DNA of 64,000 bases from Nitrosopumilus sp. (GCF_025698945.1 NZ_JAILWM010000001.1:620001-684000), one strand, 5' to 3'; positions 54,516-63,676 are shown, numbered from the stretch's first letter. Translations and numbers: made by a program. The notes: a model not told the origin generated them from the letters alone.

Positions 54516-54647
54516 CTATTTTGTTTCCTTCAAAAGCTTGCGATATCCTTGGCATTCTTTACAAATAGGCTTTCCTTTGTACTTTGGATTGCCATCAGTG
54601 ATTTTTAGTGTCCCTTCAGCAATCTTGCAGATACAACAAACTACCAT
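54516..54647 (-). CDS. tiny zinc-ribbon protein, 43 aa
   Basis: ATG 54647 opens MVVCCICKIAEGTLKITDGN and continues with KGKPICKECQGYRKL. CxxC (Cys5-Ile-Cys7 cluster) and CKEC form a four-cysteine zinc-ribbon. It resembles the ribbon units at 29123. Probably a nucleic-acid or protein-binding module. Confidence 0.7.
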   Translation of the reverse strand: MVVCCICKIAEGTLKITDGNPKYKGKPICKECQGYRKLLKETK

Positions 54648-54727
54648 GCAGGGTATCAATAAAATGCAATTTATAAAAATTGATAATTATCAAAAATAGA
54701 TAAATTCAAAGAAGATCTACTAATCTA

Positions 54728-55084
54728 GTGTACAAATGTGATTTTTGTGGATCAGCATTTGGAGAAAGAATTTGTTACTTTTGTGAAAAAAATTGCTGCA
54801 CATCATGTATGGTAGATGATAAAACACGTTGCAAAAGCTGCTACATTCACAAACAAAAACTAGGATGGAAAAAACTAGTTAAAAAGAACAAAGTAGTTTT
54901 GATATTTATTGCATTTTTGTGGCTGTATGCAGTTTTTCCAGGGCCATTAATTCCAGGATTGGATCCAGGATTTTACACTATTTCAATAATTGCGGCAGTG
55001 CTTATTATGATTCCAGTAGGATTGGCTTTATTTTTCTGGTCATTGAATCCTCCCACATCAGATATCAAAAAAAGGAAAGACTAA
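54728..55084 (+). CDS. zinc-binding membrane protein, 118 aa
   Basis: GTG start. The first 45 residues hold about nine Cys in CxxC pairs (CDFCGSAFGERICYFCEKNCCTSC...CKSC), similar to a B-box or FYVE-like zinc domain. Two membrane helices follow (about 54-72 and 83-107). The Cys-rich end is probably cytosolic. Function unknown. Confidence 0.75.
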   Translation: MYKCDFCGSAFGERICYFCEKNCCTSCMVDDKTRCKSCYIHKQKLGWKKLVKKNKVVLIFIAFLWLYAVFPGPLIPGLDPGFYTISIIAAVLIMIPVGLALFFWSLNPPTSDIKKRKD

Positions 55085-55145
55085 GAACCCTTCAATCAAA
55101 TTTTTTACACTTTGATTAGTTTAAAAAAATAAATAATTATTTTTT

Positions 55146-55229
55146 ATGGACGCAAATTATGAGATATTTTTGTGGATAATTCAAAATCAAAAAAAGATTC
55201 ATGAAGAATACATTGAGAGAATTTCTTAG
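55146..55229 (+). CDS. possible 27-residue microprotein
   Basis: ATG 55146 opens MDANYEIFLWIIQNQKKIHE and stops at 55227-55229, overlapping the leuB end by 4 bases on the other strand. A plausible single helix; little supports it beyond an open frame. Confidence 0.35.
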   Translation: MDANYEIFLWIIQNQKKIHEEYIERIS

Positions 55230-56239
55230 AGGTTATCTGTAATCTGCTTTGTGAATTCAGTTGTACTCATAGTACCACCAATATCCTTGGTCTTCATTCC
55301 TGATTTTACCAAATCAAAAATTGTTGCTTCTAGTTTTTCTCCAACTTCAATGCATTTGGAATGATTATTTTTAGAACCTAGCCAATCACACATCATTTTA
55401 ATAGATAACAAAAATGAAGAGGGGTTTGCAATATTTTGTCCGGCAATATCAAATGCAGCACCATGAACTGGTTCAAACAATGCAAAAGAGTCACCAATAT
55501 TTGCAGCAGGGGCCATTCCTAATCCGCCAACGACCTGAGACGATTCATCAGATAAAATATCACCAAACAAATTTGTTGTAACTATAACATCAAACTGTTC
55601 AGGCTGGCGAATTAAATTCATGGCACAAGCATCAACATACATCTCCTCAAAAATAATATCAGGATATTCTTTTGATACTTCATTACATGATTTAGCAAAC
55701 AACCCATCAGTTACTCGCATAACATTAGATTTATGAACACATGTTACTTTTCTCATGGAATCACGACGTTTTGCAGTCTCAAATGCATATTTTGCAATAC
55801 GTTTGGATGCTTTTTCAGAAATTATTCGTAGGGCAACTGCAGAATCCCCAACTGAGAATTCTTTTCCAGTGTAAAGATCTTCGGTGTTCTCTCTGACGAT
55901 TACCATATCAATATCATCTCTTAAAGCAGGCATGTGAGGATAGGATTTTGCAGGACGGATATTTGCATACAAATCAAGCATTCTACGTAACACTACAATA
56001 ACATCCGCAGCTGATTCTCCAACAGGGGCTTTCATGCAAGCATCAGATTGTTTTATCACATCAATTGTTTCATCAGGTAATGCTTTTCCAGTTTCTTCAA
56101 GTGCCTTATCACCAGCAGATAATTTTGTAACATCAAATTTCAAATCAAGTTTGTCATGTATTGCATCAAGAACAGAAATTGCAGATTCAGATAATTCAGG
56201 CCCTATTCCATCACCAGTAATTAATGAGATTTTATACAT
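55226..56239 (-). CDS. leuB: 3-isopropylmalate dehydrogenase
   Basis: A 337-residue NAD-dependent decarboxylating dehydrogenase. Landmarks: 'ITGDGIGPELSESA', 'RPAKSYPHMPALR', 'VIVRENTEDLYTGKEF' and 'NLFGDILSDESSQVVGGLGMAPAANIG'. It converts 3-isopropylmalate to 2-ketoisocaproate in leucine synthesis. Related homoisocitrate or isocitrate enzymes have the same fold. The operon context (leuA, ilvN, ilvB) supports leucine. It lies 32 bases after leuA. Isopropylmalate isomerase (leuCD) is not in the window. Confidence 0.9.
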   Translation of the reverse strand: MYKISLITGDGIGPELSESAISVLDAIHDKLDLKFDVTKLSAGDKALEETGKALPDETIDVIKQSDACMKAPVGESAADVIVVLRRMLDLYANIRPAKSYPHMPALRDDIDMVIVRENTEDLYTGKEFSVGDSAVALRIISEKASKRIAKYAFETAKRRDSMRKVTCVHKSNVMRVTDGLFAKSCNEVSKEYPDIIFEEMYVDACAMNLIRQPEQFDVIVTTNLFGDILSDESSQVVGGLGMAPAANIGDSFALFEPVHGAAFDIAGQNIANPSSFLLSIKMMCDWLGSKNNHSKCIEVGEKLEATIFDLVKSGMKTKDIGGTMSTTEFTKQITDNL

Positions 56240-56271
56240 ATTATCACACCAATCAAAGAGAATTTTAGGAT

Positions 56272-57786
56272 TTAGCTAACCTGCTTTTCTTGTAGCATTT
56301 TTTTGAGCATTATTCTGTTAATAGCGTCAATTACAGCCTTAACTGATGTTGTAACAATGTCCTCACCAACTGATTTTGCTGATACCTTGTTTCCTAATGC
56401 ATCTTCAACTTTTACAGTAACCTCACATAATGCGCTAGATCCACCTGAAATTGATGCCAATCCGTAATCTTTAATTCTAATTTCAGATATCTTTCCAGTA
56501 ATTTTTTGGATAGCATTTAATGCGGCATCAACTGGGCCAACACCATAATCAGTTCCAATATGATCCTGACCATCAATGTTTAATTTTACAAATGCATAAG
56601 GCATGGTTCCAATTCCTGTTGAAACTGAAAATCCTGTCAACTGTACTATTCTTTTTAGTTCCTTTTCACCTAAGACATCACTTGCAATGGATAACAACTC
56701 CACATCTGTGATTTGTTTACCAGCATCACCTAACACTTTGACTTTCTCTAAGATTTTTTGTGATTGCTCTTCAGTTGGTTTTATACCATACTCTGCAAGC
56801 ATTGCATTCATTCCATGAACTCCTGCATGTTTACCAACTTGGAGCCACCTCTTTCTTCCAACTAATTCAGGACTAATTGGCTCGTATGTGAGAGGATTAC
56901 TCAACACACCATGAGTATGAATGCCTGATTCATGACCAAATGCATTGGTTCCAACTATTGCTTTGTTAGGCTGAACGATTATTCCAACAGTCTTGGAGAT
57001 GAATCTAGATGTGTCATAAATTAATTCAGATTTGATGTTTGTCTCATATTTCTGCTCAAATGGAAGACACTTCAATGCCATTGAGAATTCTTCTAATGAA
57101 GCATTGCCAGCTCTCTCCCCAATCCCATTAATTGTTACATGTGCACAAGATGCACCAGCTTGAATTCCAGCTAAAGAATTTGCAACTGCTAATCCAAAAT
57201 CATTATGACAGTGAACACTTACTGGAAGTTTTGTAGCTTCAACTGTATCTTTAGTAATTGCTGCCATGTATTCTGGAGTAGAGTATCCCACAGTGTCAGG
57301 AATATTGACTCTATCGGCTCCTGCTTTTGCAACATCACCAAATACTTTTTTTAAGAATTCCCTATCAGTTCTCGAAGCATCTTCAGCAGAAAACTCTACT
57401 TGAAGACCTCGTGATTTTCCATATTCAACTGCCTCAATAGCCTTTTCAAGTGCTTGATCACGTGTCATTTTGAGTTTGTACTCCAAATGAATATCAGAAG
57501 TTGCAATGAATGTGTGAATGTAATTTAGTCCAGCATCAACTGCAGCATCAATATCTTTTTTGATAGTTCTAGTTAATCCTGCAATTTCACAAGACAATCC
57601 TTCAGAAGTAATCATCTTAACGGCTTTGAATTCCCCATCGGAAATTACAGGAAATCCAGCTTCAATAGCATCAACTCCCAATTCATCAAGTTTTTTTGCA
57701 ATTGCTAATTTTTGATCTGGAGATAGTGATACTCCAATAGTTTGCTCGCCATCTCTTAATGTTGTATCAAATATTCTAACTTTCAT
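56272..57786 (-). CDS. leuA: 2-isopropylmalate synthase
   Basis: A 504-residue DRE-TIM synthase. The active site starts 'FDTTLRDGEQTIGVSLSPDQ' and has the metal motif HxH ('SVHCHNDFGLAVAN') and 'GIGERAGNASLEE'. The C-terminal LeuA regulatory domain (about 385-500) is present, with 'GIGTMPYAFVKLN' and 'GGSSALCEVTVKV'. The full length favours leucine synthase over the related citramalate synthase, though the latter is a possible alternative. It begins inside the ilvN stop (4-base ATGA overlap), so translation is coupled. Confidence 0.9.
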   Translation of the reverse strand: MKVRIFDTTLRDGEQTIGVSLSPDQKLAIAKKLDELGVDAIEAGFPVISDGEFKAVKMITSEGLSCEIAGLTRTIKKDIDAAVDAGLNYIHTFIATSDIHLEYKLKMTRDQALEKAIEAVEYGKSRGLQVEFSAEDASRTDREFLKKVFGDVAKAGADRVNIPDTVGYSTPEYMAAITKDTVEATKLPVSVHCHNDFGLAVANSLAGIQAGASCAHVTINGIGERAGNASLEEFSMALKCLPFEQKYETNIKSELIYDTSRFISKTVGIIVQPNKAIVGTNAFGHESGIHTHGVLSNPLTYEPISPELVGRKRWLQVGKHAGVHGMNAMLAEYGIKPTEEQSQKILEKVKVLGDAGKQITDVELLSIASDVLGEKELKRIVQLTGFSVSTGIGTMPYAFVKLNIDGQDHIGTDYGVGPVDAALNAIQKITGKISEIRIKDYGLASISGGSSALCEVTVKVEDALGNKVSAKSVGEDIVTTSVKAVIDAINRIMLKKMLQEKQVS

Positions 57787-58268
57787 GCCGCCCCACTCCT
57801 CTGTAATGCAGCTACACCAGTTCTTGCAACATCAAGTATTCCAAATGGTCTTGCTAATTCTTCAAATGCCTGAATCTGATCAGGTGTTGCAGTTAATTCA
57901 ACCATAATGGAGTCTTTCTTCACATCATGAACTTTGCCACCATATGCATTGGCCAGTTTATTAATTTCCATACTATCATTAGCATTACTTAGTTTAATCT
58001 TAAAAAGACTAAGTTCTCGATAAACAGTTTTGTGCTCATCTAAATGCTTGACTTCTACAGTATCAATCATTTTATCGAGTTGTTTTACAATCTGTTCAAC
58101 TTGTTTTTCATCACCATATGTGGTGATAGTCATCCTAGAATATTCTGGATTTTCAGTAACTCCTACCGAGATACTATCAATATTGAAATTCCTTGATCTG
58201 AAAAGATGAGTTACCTTAAACAAGATACCAGGTTTGTTTTCAACTAAAATAGAAAGAATTGCCCACAT
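57783..58268 (-). CDS. ilvN: acetolactate synthase small subunit
   Basis: A 161-residue regulatory subunit with an N-terminal ACT domain (ILVENKPGILFKVTHLFRSR) that senses valine or leucine. A C-terminal ACT-like domain follows. It binds the IlvB catalytic subunit. It lies 9 bases after ilvB and overlaps leuA by 4 bases. Confidence 0.95.
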   Translation of the reverse strand: MWAILSILVENKPGILFKVTHLFRSRNFNIDSISVGVTENPEYSRMTITTYGDEKQVEQIVKQLDKMIDTVEVKHLDEHKTVYRELSLFKIKLSNANDSMEINKLANAYGGKVHDVKKDSIMVELTATPDQIQAFEELARPFGILDVARTGVAALQRSGAA

Positions 58269-58277
58269 TTCAAATCA

Positions 58278-59990
58278 CTATGATGGTAATATCATATCCG
58301 AAAGCGAAGTTCCAGGAGCGACAAATGGCAAGACATCCTCTTCAGGATCAATTGGAATATCAATTACTGTAGCAACATCACTACTTAATGCAGTTTTTAT
58401 TGCTTTATCAAGTTCATCCATTGATTGTGCTCTAAGTCCTTGAGCTCCGTAAGATTCAGCTAATTTAACATAATCAGGACATTTTCCTTGATCAACTCCA
58501 ATCATTCTTCTATCATAGAAAGTTCTCTGCCATTGAGCTACCATTCCCAATGTAAAGTTGTTTAAGAGAAATACAATTACTGGAATGTCTTCTAAGACAG
58601 CAGTTGCAAGTGAATTTTCTGTCATGCTAAAGCTTCCATCACCGGCAATATCCACAACAGGAACATCAGGTTTAGCTACTTTGGCACCAATGGCTGCTGG
58701 AAATCCCCAACCCATTGTTCCAAGACCAGTTGAACTAAAGAAAGTTCCAGGTTGAATTACATCATAAAATAATGATGCCCACATTTGATGTTGTCCTACT
58801 TCAGTTGTAACAATTGATTCTTTAGGTAATAATTCTCTAAGTTTTCTTAAAATTTTTGCCGCACCCATTTCTCCTGGATGGAGTTTCAAGTTTTCTTTCC
58901 AGTATGCTTTAGTTTCCTTTACATGTTTAATCCAAGTGGTCTCTTCTGTTTTCTTTATTGAACGTTGTAAAAGCAATTTAACCATGATTCTAAGTGATGC
59001 TCTAACATCACCAACTACGGCAACTGATGTTGTTTGGTTTTTACCAATCTCTGCAGGGTCTACATCCATATGAATAATTTTTAATCTCTTCTCAAATGCT
59101 TCAAATGTTCCAACAGACCTATCTGAGAATCTAGTACCAATTGCTAAAACACAATCAGCTTCTGCCATCATTTTATTTGCCTCTGCATGTCCATGCATTC
59201 CAATTGGCCCCAATGACAACGGATGGTTTTCAGGAAAGGCTCCTTTACCTTTGAATGTTGTAACTACTGGAAGCATCAATGTTTCAGCAATTGCCTGTAA
59301 TTCGGCAAATGCTGATGAAATTATTGCTCCACCACCAGCTAAGATAATGGGTTTTTCCGAATTAAGTAACATATCAATTGCTTTTTCAACTGCAACGATG
59401 TCTGGATCATTCCATGGATGATAACCTTGAATTTTAAATTCATCAGGAAATATCATCTGTGCTTCATTTGTTTGAACATCTTTTGGGATATCAATTAGTA
59501 CTGGTCCGGGTCTTCCGGTTTCAGCAATGTAGAATCCTTTTCTTACTGCCATTGGTACTTCTTCAGCACTTCTTGGTTGAAATGCGTATTTTACAACAGG
59601 ATTTGCCATTCCAATAATATCACTTTCCTGAAAGGCATCGCGTCCAATCATTGCAACTGGTACTTGGCCAGTTACTGCGATCATTGGAGCTGAATCAGCT
59701 TGGGCAGTAGCAATTCCAGTCAAAATATTTGTAGCACCAGGACCAGATGTTGCAAAACATACACCAGGTTTTCTGCTCACTCTACCAAAACCATCTGCCA
59801 TATGTGCTGCAGATTGTTCATGTCTAACCAAAATATGTCTAATATCACATCTGGCAAATTCATCATACATTGGAAGATTTGCACCTCCCGGTAAACCAAA
59901 TACTTGTTTGACGCCTTCTTTTTCCATGGCTGTCATCAAAGCCTTTGCACCTGTCATAGTTTCCATTTTATTCATCAAATTAATCGCCAT
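58278..59990 (-). CDS. ilvB: acetolactate synthase large subunit
   Basis: A 570-residue TPP enzyme for the first committed step to branched-chain amino acids. Catalytic Glu in 'VRHEQSAAHMADGFGRV', the central FAD-binding region, and the TPP motif 'GDGSFSMTENSLATAVLEDIPVI' are present. First gene of ilvB-ilvN-leuA-leuB. Ketol-acid reductoisomerase and dihydroxyacid dehydratase are elsewhere. Start ATG 59990; the divergent promoter region is 59991-60197. Confidence 0.97.
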   Translation of the reverse strand: MAINLMNKMETMTGAKALMTAMEKEGVKQVFGLPGGANLPMYDEFARCDIRHILVRHEQSAAHMADGFGRVSRKPGVCFATSGPGATNILTGIATAQADSAPMIAVTGQVPVAMIGRDAFQESDIIGMANPVVKYAFQPRSAEEVPMAVRKGFYIAETGRPGPVLIDIPKDVQTNEAQMIFPDEFKIQGYHPWNDPDIVAVEKAIDMLLNSEKPIILAGGGAIISSAFAELQAIAETLMLPVVTTFKGKGAFPENHPLSLGPIGMHGHAEANKMMAEADCVLAIGTRFSDRSVGTFEAFEKRLKIIHMDVDPAEIGKNQTTSVAVVGDVRASLRIMVKLLLQRSIKKTEETTWIKHVKETKAYWKENLKLHPGEMGAAKILRKLRELLPKESIVTTEVGQHQMWASLFYDVIQPGTFFSSTGLGTMGWGFPAAIGAKVAKPDVPVVDIAGDGSFSMTENSLATAVLEDIPVIVFLLNNFTLGMVAQWQRTFYDRRMIGVDQGKCPDYVKLAESYGAQGLRAQSMDELDKAIKTALSSDVATVIDIPIDPEEDVLPFVAPGTSLSDMILPS

Positions 59991-60197
59991 AATTTTAATG
60001 TGTTAAAATTAAGCACACTTTACAATAGAAGATCAACTAACAATACTATGTCATGTTGTCCTGTAATTTTTGTGCTCATTGAAATCAAAAAAGAAACCAT
60101 TTGATAATTAATAAAGATTATCAGAGAAATAATCGGTATTTTAGTCATCATTTTCATAAGACTTAAACTGAGAATTTTCATATTTGAAACGAGTGTT

Positions 60198-60596
60198 TTG
60201 ACTGATAATGAAGAAATAATTAGAATTATTGAAACACTCTTTGAAGCAGGAATATCAAAGGATTTGTCTGTTCTAAAGGACATACACCTAGATGATTCAA
60301 AATTTTCAAGTTTTAGTGATTTGCCACCTTATGATCTTAAAGATTACAAAACCACAATAGAGCTAGAAGAGTTAAGATTTGTTAGTATTTCGGATTATTC
60401 TTATGAGATTAAAAATCCAAAGATTAGTGTTTTTGGAGATACAGCAGTTGTAGCATTAGAATTAATTCAGAAAGGAATGCTAGTAGATAACAAAGCATAC
60501 ACAGGGGAACACATGATCATTAATGGTCGGGCAACATTTGTTTTAGTAAAACAACAAACATGGAAAATTGCCCACATTCATCTATCAAAAATATAG
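60198..60596 (+). CDS. NTF2/SnoaL-like protein
   Basis: A 132-residue protein with TTG start. It begins with the helix 'DNEEIIRIIETLFEAGISKDLSVL', then beta strands 'ISDYSYEIKNPKISVFGDTAVVALELIQKG' and ends 'WKIAHIHLSKI', the SnoaL/DUF4440-like NTF2 pattern. Such domains bind small molecules or isomerise them; the ligand is unknown. Convergent with the aldolase gene by 5 bases. Confidence 0.75.
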   Translation: MTDNEEIIRIIETLFEAGISKDLSVLKDIHLDDSKFSSFSDLPPYDLKDYKTTIELEELRFVSISDYSYEIKNPKISVFGDTAVVALELIQKGMLVDNKAYTGEHMIINGRATFVLVKQQTWKIAHIHLSKI

Positions 60597-60601
60597 AAAC
60601 T

Positions 60602-61582
60602 CTAGTTTTTAGGTTTGTTTTGTGGTTTGTTTGATTTGTTTTGATTAGGTTTGTTTTGTGGTTTGTTTGATTTGTTTTGATTAGGTTTGTTTTGTGGTTT
60701 GTTTGATTTGTTTTGATTAGGTTTGTTTTGTGGTTTGTTTGATTTGTTTTGATTAGGTTTGTTTTTGAACTTGTTATTTTTGGATTTGAATTTTGATTCT
60801 TCATTAACCAATTTTTTGTATAAATTGAATGCTTGTTCCACATTCATGTTTCCATGTACAATAGAGCGCACTGCTCTAATCATAGCAACTGGATGTTCTG
60901 ATTGCCAAATATTTCGTCCCATATCAACTCCAACGGCTCCGCCTTTGATTGAATTATACGTTAATTGTAATGCATCTCTTTCAGGAATCTTCTTTCCACC
61001 TGCAACAATTATTGGAACAGGACATGATTGAACAACTTTTTCAAAATTTTCACAATAGTATGTTTTGACAATATGTGCACCTTGCTCAGCTGCAATTCTA
61101 CAAGCCAATGAAAGATAACGAGCATCTTTGCCTAGCTCCTTTCCTACTGCAGTAACTGCTAAAACTGGAATTCCATATTTTGTAGCCTCACTTACTAGTT
61201 TTCCAAGATTCACAATAGTTTGATACTCATATTTTGAGCCAACAAAGATAGACATTGCTAATGCACTTGCGTTTAGTCGTATTGCATCTTGAATTGATAC
61301 AGTGATGTCTTCTTGAGATAAATCATCACCTATAATACTTGAACCACCAGAAACTCTCAAAACCATTGGAGTACTAGTTGTTGCAGAAACACAAGTTCTT
61401 TGAACACCTCGTGTAAGCATCAAAGAGTCACAGTGTTTCAATAATGGCCCAATTACTTTTTTTGGATTTTCTAATTTTTCAGTAGGCCCTAGAAAATATC
61501 CATGATCAACTGCAAGCATCAAAGCTCGATTATTTTGTGGTTTTATGATGCTTGCAAGTCTATTTTCTAATCCCCAATCCAT
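60602..61582 (-). CDS. class I aldolase of the LsrF/DhnA type with a repeat C-terminal tail
   Basis: A 326-residue TIM-barrel enzyme. Residues 1-265 match the LsrF/FBA-class-I group: 'LMLAVDHGYFLGP', 'LMLTRGVQRT', 'IVKTYYCENF' (Schiff-base lysine in VKTYY), 'IIVAGGKKIPERDALQ' and 'GAVGVDMGRNIWQSEHP'. It could serve as fructose-bisphosphate aldolase, LsrF-like thiolase or ADTH synthase; the LsrF-like match is the strongest. The last 60 residues are a 12-residue repeat of N/K/Q/P/S only. It follows the zinc alcohol dehydrogenase by 45 bases on the same strand. Confidence 0.88.
   Translation of the reverse strand: MDWGLENRLASIIKPQNNRALMLAVDHGYFLGPTEKLENPKKVIGPLLKHCDSLMLTRGVQRTCVSATTSTPMVLRVSGGSSIIGDDLSQEDITVSIQDAIRLNASALAMSIFVGSKYEYQTIVNLGKLVSEATKYGIPVLAVTAVGKELGKDARYLSLACRIAAEQGAHIVKTYYCENFEKVVQSCPVPIIVAGGKKIPERDALQLTYNSIKGGAVGVDMGRNIWQSEHPVAMIRAVRSIVHGNMNVEQAFNLYKKLVNEESKFKSKNNKFKNKPNQNKSNKPQNKPNQNKSNKPQNKPNQNKSNKPQNKPNQNKSNKPQNKPKN
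60612..60765 (-). repeat. 36-base minisatellite in the aldolase gene
   Basis: Four identical 36-base units start at 60612, 60648, 60684 and 60720, followed by a partial unit to about 60765. Each encodes NKPNQNKSNKPQ (12 residues) in frame. Perfect identity implies recent expansion. It is not a CRISPR array because no spacers separate the units. Confidence 0.95.
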
Positions 61583-61627
61583 ATCTCTTCGATTTTGAAA
61601 GAATAGAAATACCTTTCTTAAGCCTTT

Positions 61628-62656
61628 TTATTTTGTGATAATTATTTTCATTGCATTATCACCGGTGCGTGCATGATCAAATGCTTTTTGTGAATCGTCA
61701 ATATTGTAAGTGTGAGTGATTAGTTGTTTCACATCAATCTGAGAACTCTCAATTAGATCCAATGCGGATTTTGTGTCTTGATCAGAAGCAGCATAACTTG
61801 TTACAAGTGTAATTTCTTTAGAATAGATTTTACTCATATCAAGTTTCAATGATGCACCTTTTGAAGGAACACCAAACATCATGATTGCCCCACCTTTTCT
61901 AACAATATCTATAGCATCATCTAAAGCCTTTAGACTACTAGTAGCAATAATAGCAACATCTACTCCTTCCCCAGCTGTTTGTTCCAGTATTTTTTGTTTC
62001 CTTGAATCATCTTTTGAATTAATAGAATCAGTGATATTGAATTTTTTAGCAAAATTAAGCCTAAACTCATTTACATCCAAACAAAATATTTTTGAAAATT
62101 TCTTTGCATGAGCTAACATCACATGCATCATGCCTGTAGGACCCACACCAAAAATAGCAACAGAATCATTTTCGCGATAAGAAAACTTTGTCCAAGCACG
62201 AACACAGCATGCCAATGGTTCAATCATCGCAGCTTCTTGAAAACTTAACGAATCTGAAATTTTTAGAACACCACCATGAGACACATTCCATGCTGGAACA
62301 ACATACTCTTCAGATAATCCACAAGGAGAAAGGTTTGTTTCATAATATTTTTTACACATAGTTTCGTTTCCATGTTTACAAAAATGACAATCATAACATG
62401 GAACATGATGATGAGTAAATACCCTATCACCTTTTTTGAATTCAGTAACACCAGAACCAACATCAATAACAATACCTGCGGGTTCATGTCCCAAACGCAT
62501 TGATGGTTGACCATATTGTCCAAATACTTTTTCTAGATCAGAGCCACAAATACCACAAGCTTGCATTTGAACTAAAATATCACCATTCCCTAAGACAGGT
62601 TTTTCTGTTTCATCTATAGAAATTTTTGATGGCTCTTTTACAAAAGCTGTTTTCAT
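61628..62656 (-). CDS. zinc-dependent alcohol dehydrogenase (MDR family)
   Basis: A 342-residue medium-chain dehydrogenase: catalytic zinc site 'CGICGSD', 'GHEPAGIVIDVG', structural-zinc lobe 'CYDCHFCKHGNETMC' and the NAD motif 'AIFGVGPTGMMHVML'. Family members include threonine, sorbitol and alcohol dehydrogenases. The substrate is unknown; context with the aldolase suggests sugar- or aldehyde-related metabolism. Start ATG 62656. Confidence 0.92.
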   Translation of the reverse strand: MKTAFVKEPSKISIDETEKPVLGNGDILVQMQACGICGSDLEKVFGQYGQPSMRLGHEPAGIVIDVGSGVTEFKKGDRVFTHHHVPCYDCHFCKHGNETMCKKYYETNLSPCGLSEEYVVPAWNVSHGGVLKISDSLSFQEAAMIEPLACCVRAWTKFSYRENDSVAIFGVGPTGMMHVMLAHAKKFSKIFCLDVNEFRLNFAKKFNITDSINSKDDSRKQKILEQTAGEGVDVAIIATSSLKALDDAIDIVRKGGAIMMFGVPSKGASLKLDMSKIYSKEITLVTSYAASDQDTKSALDLIESSQIDVKQLITHTYNIDDSQKAFDHARTGDNAMKIIITK

Positions 62657-62697
62657 GGAATGACAATAAATGATTGATTATAAGTAGATTAAAGCAA

Positions 62698-62991
62698 TTA
62701 GACTCCAAGAATCTTCTTGAGCATTAATCTATAATCAACTTCAGTTTTTTCACTTCCAGTAGCAGGCAATGCAAAAACCAGAGTTGATTTTTCTGCTCTG
62801 AGCTCTGTTAATTCGTCATTTATGGATTCTGTAATATCATCACTAACTAGAACCAATCCAACATCTGAATCATCAGTTAATTTCCTGATTTCATCAAGTG
62901 CTTTTTGCGGAGTTTCAGAAATTACTCCTGGAACACCAGCTAATTGAAAACTAGTGACAAAGGATTTGCTACCAACAGTGAAGATTTTCAC
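62698..62991 (-). CDS. A-type ATP synthase subunit F
   Basis: 97 residues from GTG 62991 (a longer frame continues upstream to 63096 but reads as low-quality sequence). The fold starts 'KIFTVGSKSFVTSFQLAGV' with 'DVGLVLVSDDI' and 'STLVFALPATGSE', the pattern of V/A-ATPase subunit F, which sits in the central stalk. No other ATP synthase subunit is nearby. It is divergent from 63080, with 88 bases between. Confidence 0.88.
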   Translation of the reverse strand: MKIFTVGSKSFVTSFQLAGVPGVISETPQKALDEIRKLTDDSDVGLVLVSDDITESINDELTELRAEKSTLVFALPATGSEKTEVDYRLMLKKILGV

Positions 62992-63079
62992 AGTTAAAAT
63001 TTTTCTGCATTCTAATTTAACCCTTTTTGGCAGGCATTTAGCAAGAAAGATTGATTTACTCAAAAAAATCAGTGAACTC

Positions 63080-63376
63080 ATGGCAGAAATTGACACTCAG
63101 AAAGATATCTATCTATTTCTTCATGGAAGAATGGATCTAAAAGAAAAGGCAACAAATGCACTGACTACAAAGGGATTTTCTAATGAGAGAATCATCATGG
63201 CATTACCTAACAAAGTAGGAAATGTGGGAGATTATATGGCAATGTTATGGATGCCACCAAATCCAGATCACATCAAAATTCAACAAATTACTAAAGTTGA
63301 ACAAGTTGAACCAGAAGGAATGATCGGACTCTGGAAAGGTGTTTCAAAAGACGATATTGATACAGTTCAACTTTAA
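63080..63376 (+). CDS. hypothetical protein, 98 aa
   Basis: From ATG 63080: 'EIDTQKDIYLFLHGRMDLKE' then 'RIIMALPNKVGNVGDYMAMLWMPP'. The longer frame starting at 62954 covers the ATP synthase promoter region and is unlikely. Soluble, no Cys. It ends 3 bases from the convergent gene. Not recognised. Confidence 0.7.
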   Translation: MAEIDTQKDIYLFLHGRMDLKEKATNALTTKGFSNERIIMALPNKVGNVGDYMAMLWMPPNPDHIKIQQITKVEQVEPEGMIGLWKGVSKDDIDTVQL

Positions 63377-63379
63377 GAA

Positions 63380-63631
63380 CTAACTAAATCCAGCACCAAA
63401 TTCAGTTCCTTTGTTTAACAGATCACCAGAATCAGAATTTTTTAATTTTCTAAACAACAAAGTCTCATAAACTAACTTCATTGCTTCTTCATCATCGACA
63501 TTACAATCTTCTTTGATTAGATTTTTGTATTTCTCTAGTTTTTCAGCATCTTGTTCATCAGGAGAAATATTATCATGTACCATAAGATTTGCAATTTTTT
63601 CTATTTCAGAATTTTGTTGGTCATCATTCAT
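63380..63631 (-). CDS. hypothetical protein, 83 aa
   Basis: An acidic helical protein (EIEKIANLMVHDNISPDEQD, EEAMKLVYETLLFRKLKN). One Cys. No family recognised; start ATG 63631. Convergent with the gene at 63080. Confidence 0.6.
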   Translation of the reverse strand: MNDDQQNSEIEKIANLMVHDNISPDEQDAEKLEKYKNLIKEDCNVDDEEAMKLVYETLLFRKLKNSDSGDLLNKGTEFGAGFS

Positions 63632-63676
63632 AATTTTGCATATAGGTTCTAGTTATTAACACATTCGAATAATTTA

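Noticed and set aside
60612-60765. CRISPR array, suggested by a 36-base repeat length
   Set aside because: Units are directly adjacent with no spacers and lie in frame at the end of a coding gene. It is a minisatellite.
62698-63096. 132-residue version of ATP synthase subunit F
   Set aside because: The first 35 residues overlap the divergent gene and do not resemble subunit F; GTG 62991 gives the usual length.
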